Shown here in pieces: positions 1 to 11,300 of a DNA stretch of 64,000 nt. The notes beneath the pieces are model-generated. The model was not told the origin of the DNA, searched no databases, and saw nothing but the letters and a program-made list of their open reading frames with translations. The position numbers and the translations under genes were made by a program. How positions within the stretch are numbered: the stretch's first letter is position 1; every line of letters starts with the position of its first letter. The stretch covers positions 1 through 64,000 of the forward strand of contig NZ_ACCB01000009.1 of NCBI RefSeq assembly GCF_000173735.1, given 5' to 3'. This DNA comes from Yersinia aldovae ATCC 35236. GTDB taxonomy: Bacteria; Pseudomonadota; Gammaproteobacteria; Enterobacterales; Enterobacteriaceae.

Positions 1-353
1 CGGGGATAATTATTCTCCTGTTAGCCCCTGCTGTCAAACCTTTCATCGGATTTTTCTTTTTTGTACGGTGTTATATCCACTGCGATGGATTAATTATTCA
101 TCTAGTATTTGCGTTTATTGTTAGTTATGTAAGTTCATGTTGTAATTCCTTATACTGTGATGAACTTAACAAAATCCAGCGGATGAAATATAAACGGTGG
201 AAAAGCGAGAGTATTGTGTAATTATTGTTACTAAGGTATTAAATGATTGGCAAGTTATTATTAATGCATAGAAAAACCAGACAGACAAGTTAAGACCAAA
301 GAGCCAGCATAGAGCTCAAAATCTCACAAATACAGGAAGAGGGAATGGGAAAG
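1..353. other. AT-rich upstream region of cycA
   Basis: No coding region is supported here. The only structure seen is a 9-bp perfect inverted repeat, TAAGTTCAT at 130-138 and ATGAACTTA at 160-168, about 190 bases before cycA. Between its arms is a promoter-like TTGTAA...TATACT pair. A purine-rich ribosome-binding stretch lies at about 333-344. In E. coli the cycA leader is a target of the small RNA GcvB; I see no convincing pairing site here. Confidence 0.4.
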
Positions 354-1775
354 ATGGTAGACCAATCCAAGATAGTGGCAGAATCGTTGCCGGAACCTGA
401 AGAGCACCTGCAACGGAGTCTCTCCAACCGCCATATCCAATTGATTGCTATTGGCGGTGCCATAGGTACCGGGTTGTTTATGGGATCAGGCAAAACCATC
501 AGCCTTGCCGGGCCGTCGATTATTTTCGTTTATATGATAATCGGTTTTATGCTGTTTTTCGTGATGCGGGCCATGGGTGAACTGCTGCTCTCGAATTTAA
601 AATATAAATCATTCAGTGACTTTGCCGCCGACCTGCTTGGCCCCTGGGCCGGTTTTTTCACTGGCTGGACATATTGGTTTTGTTGGGTCATCACCGGCAT
701 TGCCGATGTTGTCGCCATTACCGCTTATGCGCAGTTCTGGTTCCCTGGATTCTCCCAATGGGTGGCCTCATTATTAGTCGTTTTGCTGCTGCTGTCGTTG
801 AATTTGGCAACCGTAAAAATGTTCGGCGAAATGGAGTTCTGGTTTGCCATGATCAAAATTGTGGCAATTGTCGCTCTGATTTTTGCCGGCTTGACCATGG
901 TCTTAATGAGTTATCAGTCACCATCGGGGGTAACCGCATCATTTACGCATTTATGGAATGATGGCGGAATGTTCCCGAAAGGCATCAGCGGCTTCTTTGC
1001 TGGTTTCCAGATTGCTGTTTTTGCCTTTGTGGGTATTGAATTAGTTGGGACTACCGCCGCGGAAACCAAAGATCCTGAGGTGGTATTACCACGCGCAATC
1101 AATTCCATCCCTATCCGCATTATTATGTTCTATGTTTTCTCATTGATTATGATTATGTCGGTAACGCCGTGGGGTTCTGTTGTTGCGGATAAAAGCCCGT
1201 TTGTCGAGTTGTTCGTTCTGGTTGGACTGCCCGCAGCGGCGAGCGTAATTAACTTTGTGGTTTTAACTTCTGCGGCATCCTCAGCTAACAGCGGAGTGTT
1301 CTCCACCAGCCGTATGTTGTTCGGTTTGGCAAAAGAAGGTGATGCACCAAAGCAGTTTGGTAAACTATCACGCCGCTCGGTTCCCGCCTCCGGCCTGACA
1401 TTTTCGTGTATCTGCTTGTTGGGCGGCGTGGTACTGATTTATCTCATTCCGAACGTGATGACCGTATTTACGTTGGTCACCACCGTTTCGGCGATTCTGT
1501 TTATGTTCGTCTGGACCATCATCCTTTGCTCTTATTTGGTGTATCGCAAAAGACGCCCTGCGTTACATAAAAAATCCATCTACAAAATGCCCGCTGGGAT
1601 TTTTATGTCTTGGCTCTGCATGGCATTCTTCGCTTTTGTATTGGTGCTATTAACCCTTGAAAGTGATACCCGCCAGGCGCTGATTGTAACGCCGCTGTGG
1701 TTTGTCATTCTGAGCATCGGTTATTTTATTTTAAAGAAACGCAGAACCCGTTTGTACGATAGTAATAATCATTAA
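354..1775 (+). CDS. cycA: D-serine/D-alanine/glycine:H+ symporter CycA
   Basis: Inner-membrane amino-acid permease of the APC superfamily (amino acid transporter family). It imports glycine, D-alanine and D-serine with protons, and is the usual entry route for D-cycloserine. The 473-residue protein matches E. coli CycA (about 470) closely along its length as I recall it. It has about 12 hydrophobic segments and the family's GGAIGTGLF motif at residues 34-42, just after a polar N-terminus. I chose the ATG at 354 (protein begins MVDQ, as in E. coli) rather than the in-frame ATG at 345; a purine-rich ribosome-binding stretch lies just upstream. It is monocistronic, followed by a hairpin terminator. 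Confidence 0.95.
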   Translation: MVDQSKIVAESLPEPEEHLQRSLSNRHIQLIAIGGAIGTGLFMGSGKTISLAGPSIIFVYMIIGFMLFFVMRAMGELLLSNLKYKSFSDFAADLLGPWAGFFTGWTYWFCWVITGIADVVAITAYAQFWFPGFSQWVASLLVVLLLLSLNLATVKMFGEMEFWFAMIKIVAIVALIFAGLTMVLMSYQSPSGVTASFTHLWNDGGMFPKGISGFFAGFQIAVFAFVGIELVGTTAAETKDPEVVLPRAINSIPIRIIMFYVFSLIMIMSVTPWGSVVADKSPFVELFVLVGLPAAASVINFVVLTSAASSANSGVFSTSRMLFGLAKEGDAPKQFGKLSRRSVPASGLTFSCICLLGGVVLIYLIPNVMTVFTLVTTVSAILFMFVWTIILCSYLVYRKRRPALHKKSIYKMPAGIFMSWLCMAFFAFVLVLLTLESDTRQALIVTPLWFVILSIGYFILKKRRTRLYDSNNH

Positions 1776-1782
1776 ATGTTAC

Positions 1783-1812
1783 GGCGTCAGCGTTTCTCTG
1801 ACGCCTATTTTG
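1783..1812 (+). terminator. rho-independent terminator of cycA
   Basis: An 8-bp perfect stem, GGCGTCAG (1783-1790) with CTGACGCC (1798-1805), has a 7-base loop and is followed by TATTTTG. It begins 8 bases after the cycA stop codon. Confidence 0.75.
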
Positions 1813-2085
1813 CTAACCAAACAGCATTAACCGACACCAAACTCAATACATATTAAGCAAGTAGCATTTAGCTATCAGGAATAGTATTAACCACAGCTCA
1901 CCCTATTATTGTGAAAGAACAACAGCGGTGGAGGATACCTTTAAAAACAGCCGCTAAAGGGTTAACTTTGGGTACAGCTAAAGTTGCAGCCTGAGCGTAT
2001 TGGCGTATGGTTAATAGGTGTCATTAACAGCAACTATGATGACATCATCAGCATTATTCAATAAATCTGATTGGAGTATCGCGAG

Positions 2086-2685
2086 ATGGCGAAAATTTTA
2101 GTGCTTTACTATTCCATGTATGGGCATATCGAAACACTGGCCGGGGCCATTGCCGAGGGTGCAAAAAAAGTCAGCGGCGTTGAAGTGACCATCAAGCGGG
2201 TGCCGGAAACCATGCCACCGGAGGCTTTCGCTAATGCAGGCGGTAAAACCCACCAACAAGCGCCAGTCGCCACCCCAAAGGAACTGGCTGACTACGATGG
2301 TATCATTTTCGGCACCCCAACCCGCTTTGGTAATATGGCCGGGCAGATGCGCACTTTTCTTGACCAAACCGGTGGTTTATGGGCGTCTGGCGCATTGTTC
2401 GGTAAAGTCGCCAGCGTATTTGCCTCAACCGGTACTGGCGGTGGCCAGGAACACACTATTACCTCCACCTGGACGACACTGGCACACCACGGTTTTATTA
2501 TTGTGCCTATCGGCTATGGCGCTAAAGAATTGTTCGATGTTTCGCAGACGCGCGGCGGCACTCCTTACGGGGCTACCACGATTGCAGGTGGTGATGGTTC
2601 TCGCCAGCCAAGCGCTGAGGAACTCGCCATCGCCCGTTTCCAGGGCGAGCATGTGGCGAAGATTACCGCTAAATTAACCCGTTGA
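2086..2685 (+). CDS. wrbA: NAD(P)H:quinone oxidoreductase WrbA
   Basis: Flavodoxin-like FMN enzyme that reduces quinones by two electrons using NAD(P)H, a protective role in stationary phase and oxidative stress. The 199-residue length is standard for WrbA. Visible FMN-binding elements are the phosphate loop [12 protein letters not shown] (residues 8-19), [11 protein letters not shown] near 77-87 and [11 protein letters not shown] near 112-122. The ATG at 2086 follows a GGAG 9 bases upstream; an in-frame TTG at 2071 would add five residues that WrbA proteins lack. The gene stands alone, with a hairpin between it and the convergent efeB. Confidence 0.95.
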   Translation: MAKILVLYYSMYGHIETLAGAIAEGAKKVSGVEVTIKRVPETMPPEAFANAGGKTHQQAPVATPKELADYDGIIFGTPTRFGNMAGQMRTFLDQTGGLWASGALFGKVASVFASTGTGGGQEHTITSTWTTLAHHGFIIVPIGYGAKELFDVSQTRGGTPYGATTIAGGDGSRQPSAEELAIARFQGEHVAKITAKLTR

Positions 2686-2697
2686 ATTATCATGAAA

Positions 2698-2722
2698 AGC
2701 ACCACTAAAGTGGTGCTTGATT
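2698..2722. terminator. hairpin terminator between wrbA and efeB
   Basis: Perfect 8-bp stem AGCACCAC (2698-2705) with GTGGTGCT (2710-2717) and a TAAA loop, in the 43-base gap between the convergent wrbA and efeB. The T-run on the plus side is weak (TGATTT), so it may serve both directions. Confidence 0.65.
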
Positions 2723-2728
2723 TCAAGC

Positions 2729-4033
2729 TCAGGATTCAAGTAGCCTTTGTGCTAAATAGTGGTTGGCATCCACCACACCCGGTAAGACGAAGAAGTATCC
2801 CCCGCCGATCGGTTTAACATACTCTTCCAGCGCCTCACCATTGAGGCGGTTTTGCACCGCCAGGAATGCTGTTTCCAAATCAGACTGGTAGCAGACAAAC
2901 AACAACCCCATATCCAGTTGTCCCGAATTTGAAACGCCTAATGAGTAACTGTAACCACGACGTAACATCAGGTTATTCTGGGTTTCTGCCGTCCGTGGGT
3001 TTGCCAAACGAATATGCGCATCCATTTTAATGACTTTGCCGTCAGGGTCTTGGGCATAATCTGGCTCATCATGTTCATAAACCATCCCCAATGGCGCGCC
3101 GCTGTGCTTATCGCGGCCAAAAATGGTTTGCTGCTCCTGTAATGGCGTGCGGTCCCAAAACTCAACTTTAAAGCGAATAATCCGTGCAGCCTGATAACTA
3201 CCGCCCACGGCCCAATCTGGTTCTCCGGCATTTTTCTGAACCCAGACCACTTGATTGATCAGCGGCTTATTGCTGGTTTTAGGGTTGGCAGTACCGTCTT
3301 TAAAACCCAACAAGTTGATCGGCGTCTCTTTGCCTTTACTGCGAGCTGCGTGAGCAGAAATAAAGCCTTCGCGCTTCCAGCGCACGCTAAGTAAGTCCGG
3401 CGTGTGCTTAATAATATCGCGCAGCGCATGAATGACGGTTTCATTGGTGTTGGCACAGATTTGTAGCAAGATATCACCATGACATAAACCAGCATCCAGT
3501 GAATCATTGGGAAAGCGGGTCATTTTCTGTAGCCGCAGTGGTTTTTGCCCCTGTAAACCAAAACGCTCGTCAAACAACGAGTCACCGACAGAAACCGTGA
3601 TGGTCAGGTTATCGGGATAAATTTCCGGCCCCATAATCCCGGAATCCAGCGGCGGTAACTTGGCATCTACCGCGGGCGCATGACCACCACGCGTCAGAAA
3701 GGCCAGTCGCTCAGTCAGCAGTTTGAATAAACGCGTCAGAGCCGCTTTGTCTGTGGCCAAAACATCAAAAGCCACCAACATCATCGCCGCCTGCTGCGAG
3801 GTTAATACCCCAGCCTGATGCGGGCCGTAAAAAGGGTGTTTCTGCCAGCGCTCATCTTGCACGGGTGCAGATTCGGGTGCAGTGCAATCCGCCGCGCGAG
3901 CTATTTTTGCCCCGCCGAGCGCCAATGCCCCACTCATCATGCCCATACCGAGCAGTAAACGCCGCCGGGACGGCAAAGCCGCCCCATTATCCTGTGGATA
4001 CGGCCCGTATTGCGGGCCGGTTTTCTTATTCAT
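2729..4033 (-). CDS. efeB: EfeB deferrochelatase/DyP-type peroxidase
   Basis: Periplasmic haem-dependent DyP-type peroxidase of the EfeUOB ferrous iron uptake system, proposed to oxidise Fe2+ or extract iron from haem. The 434-residue protein opens with a twin-arginine signal (SRRRLLLGM at about 22-30, cleavage after an ARA near 47), so it is exported folded by Tat. The DyP signature GFKDG, the proximal-histidine segment [10 protein letters not shown] and the distal arginine segment TIFGRD are all present. ATG 4033 (MNKK) was chosen over an in-frame TTG at 4042; the ribosome site AAGG overlaps the efeO stop codon 12 bases upstream, implying translational coupling. Last gene of efeUOB. Confidence 0.95.
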   Translation of the reverse strand: MNKKTGPQYGPYPQDNGAALPSRRRLLLGMGMMSGALALGGAKIARAADCTAPESAPVQDERWQKHPFYGPHQAGVLTSQQAAMMLVAFDVLATDKAALTRLFKLLTERLAFLTRGGHAPAVDAKLPPLDSGIMGPEIYPDNLTITVSVGDSLFDERFGLQGQKPLRLQKMTRFPNDSLDAGLCHGDILLQICANTNETVIHALRDIIKHTPDLLSVRWKREGFISAHAARSKGKETPINLLGFKDGTANPKTSNKPLINQVVWVQKNAGEPDWAVGGSYQAARIIRFKVEFWDRTPLQEQQTIFGRDKHSGAPLGMVYEHDEPDYAQDPDGKVIKMDAHIRLANPRTAETQNNLMLRRGYSYSLGVSNSGQLDMGLLFVCYQSDLETAFLAVQNRLNGEALEEYVKPIGGGYFFVLPGVVDANHYLAQRLLES

Positions 4034-4044
4034 CTTAACCAACC

Positions 4045-5172
4045 TTAATCCAGACCTAATACACCACGCAGTTGAGCCAGGTCTTCCGCCAGCGCTGTAA
4101 TCGGCCCTTTCATGGCATTACGGTCAGCATCGGTTAACTTCTCGTAGGATTCATAGCCCTCTTTGGTACGGTATTTCGCCAGCACGCTATCAACCGTTTT
4201 AAAGTTGGCATCAATTTTATCCAACAACGGCTTATCGGCTTTTTCCAGTAATGGCCACAGCAGATTAACAATTTTCTGTGCGCCATCGACGTTAGCCTGA
4301 AAATCCCACAGGTCAGTGCGGCTATAGCGGTCTTCTTCACCGCTAATTTTGCTGGCGGCAACTTCCTCAATCAGACCGGCGGCCCCACCTACCACTTTAT
4401 TCGGTGCGAATGTCAGGTGAGTAATACGTTTTTGCAGTTCTCGCGTGTCCTGATACAGTTGGTCGGCGAATTTATCCGCGCCTTTGGTGGTGTTATCACC
4501 AAACAGGATTTTCTCTAAACGGTGGAATCCGGTAAATTTCGGATCAGCCGCTTTCTGCTCAAAATCGTCTTCACGGGCATCAATGCTACCATCCAAATCT
4601 GAGAACAATTCGGCGATCGGCTCAATACGCTCATAGTGCTGACGCGTTGGTGCATACAACTTGCGCGCCAATGCCAGATCACCGTTTTTGATTGCATCAG
4701 TAAAAGCTTTGGTTTGGGTCACCAACTGAGTGACTTCTTGTGTTACATAGACTTTATACTCAGCAATCGGCCCAACCAGTGCCATCGCATCTGGTTTTAC
4801 CGCCGTGTGATCGCCCACCGCAGTGACGGTCAGCGTCCCTTTTGGATTGCTCAGTAAGCCGCACGTCATATCGTATTCACCCGGTTCCAAATTGGCGGTC
4901 ATTTTCTGGGTAAAGCCCGGCGCGATATTCTCACGCTCCTCAACCACCATCACCCCTTTGAGGATTTCCCACTCCAGCCCCTTTTGGCTGGCATTGTGCA
5001 CAATAAACTGGGTTTTACCGGCAGGAATGGACAACATCATTGGTTCACATTGCTTATCATTAACGGTAATTTTAACTTGTGGAATATCAGCCGCTTGTGC
5101 GTTGATAGCCACAGCAGGCAGAGCCAACAGCGCGGCGTGTAAGGCAGTGCGACGGAAGAACCGGTTAGACAT
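4045..5172 (-). CDS. efeO: EfeO periplasmic iron-uptake protein (cupredoxin plus M75 domain)
   Basis: Periplasmic component of the EfeUOB importer, thought to bind Fe2+/Fe3+ and hand it to EfeU. The 375 residues comprise a Sec-type signal peptide (cleavage after AQA near residue 27), an N-terminal cupredoxin-like domain (about 30-120) and a C-terminal imelysin/peptidase-M75-like helical domain. That domain carries the HXXE metal motif as HRLE at 217-220. It follows efeU by 15 bases and precedes efeB by 11, so it is the middle gene of a Fur-controlled operon. It appears intact although the permease gene before it is frameshifted. Confidence 0.95.
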   Translation of the reverse strand: MSNRFFRRTALHAALLALPAVAINAQAADIPQVKITVNDKQCEPMMLSIPAGKTQFIVHNASQKGLEWEILKGVMVVEERENIAPGFTQKMTANLEPGEYDMTCGLLSNPKGTLTVTAVGDHTAVKPDAMALVGPIAEYKVYVTQEVTQLVTQTKAFTDAIKNGDLALARKLYAPTRQHYERIEPIAELFSDLDGSIDAREDDFEQKAADPKFTGFHRLEKILFGDNTTKGADKFADQLYQDTRELQKRITHLTFAPNKVVGGAAGLIEEVAASKISGEEDRYSRTDLWDFQANVDGAQKIVNLLWPLLEKADKPLLDKIDANFKTVDSVLAKYRTKEGYESYEKLTDADRNAMKGPITALAEDLAQLRGVLGLD

Positions 5173-5187
5173 GTGAAAATCCCTGAA

Positions 5188-6035
5188 TTATTGGTTAGTT
5201 TTCTGCGCAACAGATGAGGTTGAGGCCGCCGTGGTGCGTGGTGGAAGGAAAAAGAAAATCAATGCCGGAATCAGATAGATAGAGTAAACCGCGACTTCAC
5301 TGACTGTCGGCGCTTCCTGATAGCCAAACATGCCCTCAAGGAAGGTGCCAAGCAGTGAATGGGTGGAGAGTACCGCCGTCAGATTGAAAGCAATGTCTTG
5401 GAAATGGTTCCACAAACCTGCTTCATGGAAGGCTCTGATCGCCCCGGCAGCCAGGCCAGCAGCGACAAACAAGATAAACAGACTGGTCCATTTAAAGAAT
5501 TTAGCCAGGTGCAGCTTAATACCGCCCCAGTAGATGGCCATACCGACCAGAATGGCGCAGCTCAGCCCCAGTATTGCACCGATCGGTGCGCCAATTCCAA
5601 CATCCTGCTGGAAAGCCGCCAGTAAGAAGAAAACTGACTCAAGCCCTTCACGGGCTACAGCAAAAAAGACCATTGCCACCAATGCCCAGCCCTGACCGCG
5701 GCCAGAACTTAATGCATGGTCAATCGCCCCTTCCAGATGGACTTTGACTGACCTGGATACTTTGCGCATCCAGAAAACCATATAAGTTAAAATGCAAACT
5801 GCCACCACCGCAATAATGCCTTCAAACAGCTCTTGCTGTTTCTGCGGAACTCGCCGGTGGTTTCATTGATAAAAATGCCGATAGCCAGGCAAAGCACTGC
5901 GGCTGTCACGACACCAATCCATACAGCGCCCATCCATTGACCGCGTTGAGTACGTTTAAGGTAACTGGCGATCAGGCTAACAATCAGCGCGGCTTCCAGC
6001 CCTTCACGAAACATAATAAGAAATGGGACAAACAT
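5188..6035 (-). pseudogene. efeU: efeU ferrous iron permease, frameshifted
   Basis: Oxidase-dependent iron transporter (Ftr1/EfeU family) of the inner membrane, with two REGLE motifs that bind iron. The coding sequence is in two overlapping frames. One runs from ATG 6035 (MFVPFLIMFREGLEAA) to a stop near 5787. The second carries the remainder (second REGLE, ending at 5188). Comparison with the expected FPQKQQELFEG junction places a single missing C (coding strand CC where CCC is expected) at 5846-5847. The join would give about 282 residues, near the normal length. If real, EfeU is inactive. E. coli K-12 is known to carry its own cryptic frameshifted efeU. A sequencing error is equally possible. 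Confidence 0.85.
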
Positions 6036-6120
6036 GCTGAACACCCCTGCGGTGGATATGGGTATAAATGTGTAATGATAGATAGCGTCAATTTACGTAA
6101 AGAAAAGTAAAACTAAAAAC

Positions 6121-6139
6121 GATAGTGATTATCATTCTA
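6121..6139 (-). promoter_or_regulatory. Fur box upstream of efeUOB
   Basis: GATAGTGATTATCATTCTA matches the 19-bp Fur consensus GATAATGATAATCATTATC at 15 of 19 positions. It lies about 85 bases upstream of the efeU start. Fe2+-Fur would repress the operon when iron is plentiful, consistent with the known control of efeUOB. Confidence 0.75.
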
Positions 6140-6292
6140 AGCAAAAGAAATTCAAGAGGCGGAATAAGAATATTGTTAACAAAACTGTGGCAAGTTGTTT
6201 CTGCCCAGTTAAATAACAAGATAATTCATTGAGATAGGATTTACTGCAAAATCTATTTTTCTGCGAAAACAGCCACCGACAATAAACAATTT

Positions 6293-6326
6293 CAACTAAA
6301 AAATAGCCTCCTGCGTGACAGGAGGC
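6293..6326 (-). terminator. rho-independent terminator of putP
   Basis: Perfect 8-bp stem GCCTCCTG (6306-6313) with CAGGAGGC (6319-6326), 5-base loop. On the minus strand it is followed by TATTTTTTAG. It lies 47 bases beyond the putP stop. Confidence 0.85.
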
Positions 6327-6372
6327 CATGATTAGCGCGAGTACGTTTAATTAAGTAAACCCCGTCGCGGGA

Positions 6373-7857
6373 TTATACCGTCTTGAATTCAGCTTCTGCT
6401 TGACGGAAACGTTCAGTAATTGTCTTGCTCGGCGTGCTGCCCATTAGGCTAACGACCACAATGGCAATACTGGCAAACAGGAAGCCTGGGATAATCTCGT
6501 ACAAATCCAGCCACGCATACTGTTTCCAGACGATAACCGTGATAGCCCCAATCAACATCCCAGCCAGCGCACCGTTACGGGTCATGCGTGGCCACATAAC
6601 TGAAATTAATACCACCGGGCCAAATGCAGCACCAAAGCCCGCCCATGCATAGCTTACCAAGCCCAAGACCCGGTTGTTTGGGTCTGCCGCCAGCGCAATG
6701 GCAATCAACGCCACCAACAGCACCATCACACGCCCAACCCACACTAACTCTTTTTGGCTGGCTTTTTTACGCAGGAAAGCTTTGTACAAATCTTCCGTTA
6801 GTGCACTTGAGCACACCAGTAACTGGCAGCTTAGAGTGCTCATGACCGCAGCCAAAATAGCTGAAAGCAAAATACCGGCGATCCACGGATTGAACAGTAA
6901 TTTGGCTAATTCAATGAATACTCTCTCGCCATTTTGAGTGACATTTCCCGCCTGTTCTGGATGATTTTCAAAGTAAGCAATACCGAAGAAGCCCACCGCG
7001 ATAGTCCCTGCCAGACAAAGAATCATCCAGGTCATACTGATGCGGCGCGCGCTACGGATAGTCCGGTGCGAGTCTGCCGCCATAAAGCGAGCCAGGATAT
7101 GCGGTTGTCCAAAATAACCCAAGCCCCAGCCAAGCAGCGAGAGGATCGCAACCAGATTAAGCCCTTTAAACATATCGACATTTGCCGGGTTTTTAGCGGT
7201 AATCACCATCATCGAAGTATCGATGCCACCCACCGCCAAAATAACAATAATCGGTGTCAGGATCAGGGCAAAAATCATTAAAGTCGCCTGCACAGTATCC
7301 GTCCAACTGACTGCGAGGAAACCACCAATAAAGGTATAAGCAATCGTTGCCGCAGCACCCGCCCATAAGGCCGTGCCATAACTGAGGCCAAAAGTGCTTT
7401 CGAATAGACGCGCACCGGCGACAATCCCTGAAGCACAATAAATAGTAAAGAACACTAAAATGACCACCGCCGATATTACCCGCAGTAATTTACTCTTGTC
7501 TTCAAAACGGCTGGTAAAATAATCAGGCAGGGTCAAGGCATTATTATTGGCCTCGGTATGAACCCGTAGACGGCCAGCAACCAGTTTCCAGTTAAAATAA
7601 GCGCCAATGACCAGACCAATAGCTATCCAGCTTTCGGAAATACCGGAGAGGAAAATAGCGCCCGGTAACCCCATTAATAGCCAACCACTCATATCAGAAG
7701 CCCCGGCAGATAATGCGGTAACCACACTGCCTAAACTTCGTCCGCCCAAAATATAATCATCAAAGTTATTGGTTGCCCGGTAAGCCATTAGGCCAATTAA
7801 TATCATGCCAAAAATGTAAATTAAAAAAGTCACCAACATTGGTGTATTCATCATCAT
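6373..7857 (-). CDS. putP: sodium/proline symporter PutP
   Basis: Inner-membrane Na+/proline symporter of the SSS family that supplies proline as carbon and nitrogen source. The 494-residue protein has about 13 hydrophobic segments and follows E. coli PutP closely. It includes the GASDMSGWLLMGLPGA segment (about 52-67), whose Asp55 is the Na+-site residue in the E. coli protein. Three consecutive ATG codons begin the frame; the first, at 7857, is favoured by a GGAG 7 bases upstream. It is divergent from putA across a 535-base control region and ends in a strong terminator. Confidence 0.96.
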   Translation of the reverse strand: MMMNTPMLVTFLIYIFGMILIGLMAYRATNNFDDYILGGRSLGSVVTALSAGASDMSGWLLMGLPGAIFLSGISESWIAIGLVIGAYFNWKLVAGRLRVHTEANNNALTLPDYFTSRFEDKSKLLRVISAVVILVFFTIYCASGIVAGARLFESTFGLSYGTALWAGAAATIAYTFIGGFLAVSWTDTVQATLMIFALILTPIIVILAVGGIDTSMMVITAKNPANVDMFKGLNLVAILSLLGWGLGYFGQPHILARFMAADSHRTIRSARRISMTWMILCLAGTIAVGFFGIAYFENHPEQAGNVTQNGERVFIELAKLLFNPWIAGILLSAILAAVMSTLSCQLLVCSSALTEDLYKAFLRKKASQKELVWVGRVMVLLVALIAIALAADPNNRVLGLVSYAWAGFGAAFGPVVLISVMWPRMTRNGALAGMLIGAITVIVWKQYAWLDLYEIIPGFLFASIAIVVVSLMGSTPSKTITERFRQAEAEFKTV

Positions 7858-8392
7858 GAAGTATCTCCATAGTGCGTATTATCGTTTTAATACATTTCGC
7901 TATTTTTAGTCGTTTTCGCTAAGGCGATTTTATGCCCACCTCTGGCTCCCCTGTCGGAACGTGACACTGAATTACACCAGAGAAGAATAATTAGCAACAG
8001 GTGAACTATCCATAACAACTATTCGCAAGCGAATGGATATCTCACGATTGCTATCCTAGAGGACTCCTTTCACTTACCACAACAACTTCAACAAATATTT
8101 TACAAAAAACTCACCCTGCATCACATTACGCACCGTAAAAAGTTACACCTTCCATTACAAAATGAGTTGCACCTTAGGTTAATACCTGACTCCACCTGCC
8201 ATTGTTAGCAATAATGCTTACTACACATAATATTCAGCCCCCGCCATGACCGAGTGAATTGTTAAAAACAAGACTGAATTCACACTTCACTCACATGACT
8301 TATTTAACACGGTTGCACAAAGTTGCAACATGGCTAATATTGTCAGGATTGAAACGATAACTTCCCTTATTAAAATAAAGGAGCCGGACAGT
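7858..8392. promoter_or_regulatory. putP-putA divergent control region with PutA operator motifs
   Basis: Shared regulatory region for the two divergent proline genes. In E. coli the PutA ribbon-helix-helix domain binds GTTGCA-type sites here and represses both genes without proline. This region has GTTGCA at 8166-8171, 8312-8317 and 8322-8327, the last embedded in palindromic GTTGCAAC (8322-8329). All three lie on the putA side. No convincing CRP site was found. Confidence 0.7.
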
Positions 8393-11300
8393 ATGGGCAG
8401 CACTACGATGGGTGTAAAACTTGACGAAGCGACACGCGATCGCATCAAGGGCGCAGCACAAAAAATTGACCGCACACCGCACTGGCTAATTAAGCAGGCT
8501 ATTTTTAACTATTTGGAACGGCTGGAAACCAACAGTGAAATACCGGAACTTCCGCTAGTTAATAGCGCCGCTATCCAAGAAGCGGACGATATTATGCCGC
8601 AAACTGATGAAAGCACCCACCAGCCATTCCTTGATTTTGCAGAACAAGTTCTACCTCAGTCGGTTATCCGTGCTGCTATCACTGCGGCCTACCGCCGCCC
8701 GGAAACTGAAGCTATTCCAATGTTATTGGAACAAGCCCGGCTGCCAGAAGATGTGGCACTGGCAACCCATAAGTTGGCCTATTCCATTGCGGAGAAACTG
8801 CGTAATCAGAAAAGCGCTAATGGCCGTGCGGGCATGGTGCAAGGCTTGCTACAAGAATTCTCCCTTTCTTCACAGGAAGGCGTGGCTTTGATGTGTTTGG
8901 CCGAAGCACTATTGCGTATTCCAGATAAGCCAACCCGCGATGCGCTTATCCGCGATAAGATTAGCAACGGCAACTGGCACGCCCACCTGGGCCGCAGCCC
9001 GTCAATGTTTGTCAATGCTGCAACCTGGGGCTTGCTATTTACCGGTCATTTGGTGTCTACCCATAATGAAACCAAACTCTCCAGTTCACTGAACCGTATT
9101 ATTGGTAAAGGTGGCGAGCCGCTGATCCGCAAAGGCGTGGATATGGCAATGCGTCTGATGGGGGAACAGTTTGTCACCGGTGAAACCATTGCTGAAGCGT
9201 TGGCTAATGCCCGAAAACTGGAAAATACTGGGTTCCGTTACTCATATGACATGCTGGGTGAAGCCGCATTGACGGAGGCCGATGCGCAGGCTTATCTGCT
9301 CTCCTACCAACAAGCTATTCATGCTATCGGCAAAGCCTCAAATGGCCGTGGTATCTATGAGGGGCCGGGGATCTCTATCAAGTTATCCGCCCTGCACCCG
9401 CGCTATAGCCGCGCGCAGTATGAGCGGGTAATGGATGAGCTTTATCCACGTTTATTGTCACTGACCTTGCAAGCCCGTCAGTATGATATCGGTATTAATA
9501 TTGATGCAGAAGAAGCTGATCGGCTGGAAATCTCCCTCGACTTGCTGGAAAAACTCTGCTTTGAGCCAAAGTTAGCGGGTTGGAATGGTATTGGCTTTGT
9601 TATTCAGGCTTACCAGAAACGCTGCCCGTTCACCATTGATGCCGTGATTGATATGGCGCAGCGCAGTCGTCGCCGCCTAATGATTCGTCTGGTCAAAGGG
9701 GCATACTGGGATAGCGAAATCAAACGCGCCCAAGTCGATGGATTAGAAGGTTACCCGGTCTATACCCGCAAAGTGTATACCGATGTCTCTTATCTGGCCT
9801 GCGCGCGTAAATTACTGGCGGTACCTAACCTGATTTATCCGCAATTTGCCACCCACAATGCCCATACACTCTCGGCGATTTATCACCTTGCTGGCCACAA
9901 TTACTATCCCGGCCAATATGAATTCCAGTGTCTGCATGGTATGGGTGAACCGCTCTACGAGCAGGTTGTGGGAAAAGTTGCCGATGGCAAGCTGAACCGC
10001 CCATGCCGCATTTACGCCCCAGTCGGTACTCACGAAACCTTGCTGGCGTATCTGGTGCGCCGCCTGCTTGAGAACGGTGCGAATACCTCGTTTGTAAACC
10101 GTATTGCCGATGCCACATTACCGCTCGATGAGCTGGTAGCTGATCCGGTGAGTGCTGTAGAGGCGATGGCGGCAAGTGAAGGCCAATTAGGGTTGCCCCA
10201 CCCACGTATTCCCTTGCCTCGTGAGTTATATGGTAAAGAACGCGCTAACTCAAGCGGGCTTGATCTGGCCAACGAACACCGTTTGGCCTCACTCTCCAGC
10301 GCGCTGCTGACCAGCGCCAGTCAAATGTGGCGGGCCGAACCTCTTATCGATGCCTATCTTGATAGCGGCGTAGAAAAACCCGTTATTAACCCCGCAGAAC
10401 CTAGTGATATCGTCGGTTATGTCCGCGAGGCAACAGAGGCTGAAGTCAGCCGTGCATTAGATGCGGCCGCCAGCGCAGGTGCTATCTGGTTTGCCACACC
10501 ACCGGTTGAACGTGCTGCCATATTGGTCCGCGCAGCCGAGCTGATGGAAAGCCAAATGCAAACGCTGATGGGTATTCTGGTACGTGAAGCCGGGAAAACC
10601 TTCAGTAATGCTATCGCAGAGGTGCGTGAAGCCGTTGATTTCCTAAATTATTATGCAGGAATAGTGCGCGATAACTTCGCCAATGATAGCCACCGTCCAC
10701 TCGGTCCGGTGGTGTGTATCAGCCCGTGGAACTTCCCGCTGGCGATATTTACCGGTCAGGTTGCGGCAGCGCTGGCGGCCGGTAATAGTGTGTTGGCCAA
10801 ACCCGCAGAGCAAACACCGCTGATTGCCGCGCAAGCCGTTCGTATTTTGCTGGAAGCGGGCATCCCAGCCGGTGTTCTACAACTGTTGCCAGGCCAGGGG
10901 GATACCGTCGGCGCAACTCTGGTTAATGATGTCCGTGTCCGCGGCGTGATGTTTACCGGTTCAACCGAAGTCGCCACTATTTTGCAACGTAGTATCGCAG
11001 GTCGACTCGATCCTCAAGGCCGCCCGACACCACTGATTGCCGAAACCGGTGGTCTGAATGCCATGATTGTTGACTCATCAGCATTAACGGAACAGGTGGT
11101 AACCGACGTTGTCGCGTCAGCGTTTGACAGCGCGGGTCAACGCTGCTCTGCTCTGCGTATTCTCTGTATTCAGGATGATGTGGCCGAACACACCCTGAAA
11201 ATGTTACGTGGCGCAATGGCCGAATGTCGTATGGGCAATCCAGAGCGCTTATCTACCGATATTGGGCCGGTGATTGATGCCGATGCTAAAGCGGGTATTG

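Noticed and set aside
7920-8140. CRP site in the putP-putA region
   Set aside because: CGTGA and TCACA half-sites occur but no pair has the N6 spacing of TGTGA-N6-TCACA.
9812-10272. Several long open frames antisense to putA
   Set aside because: putA is intact and strongly conserved; the reverse frames show no family features or initiation sites.
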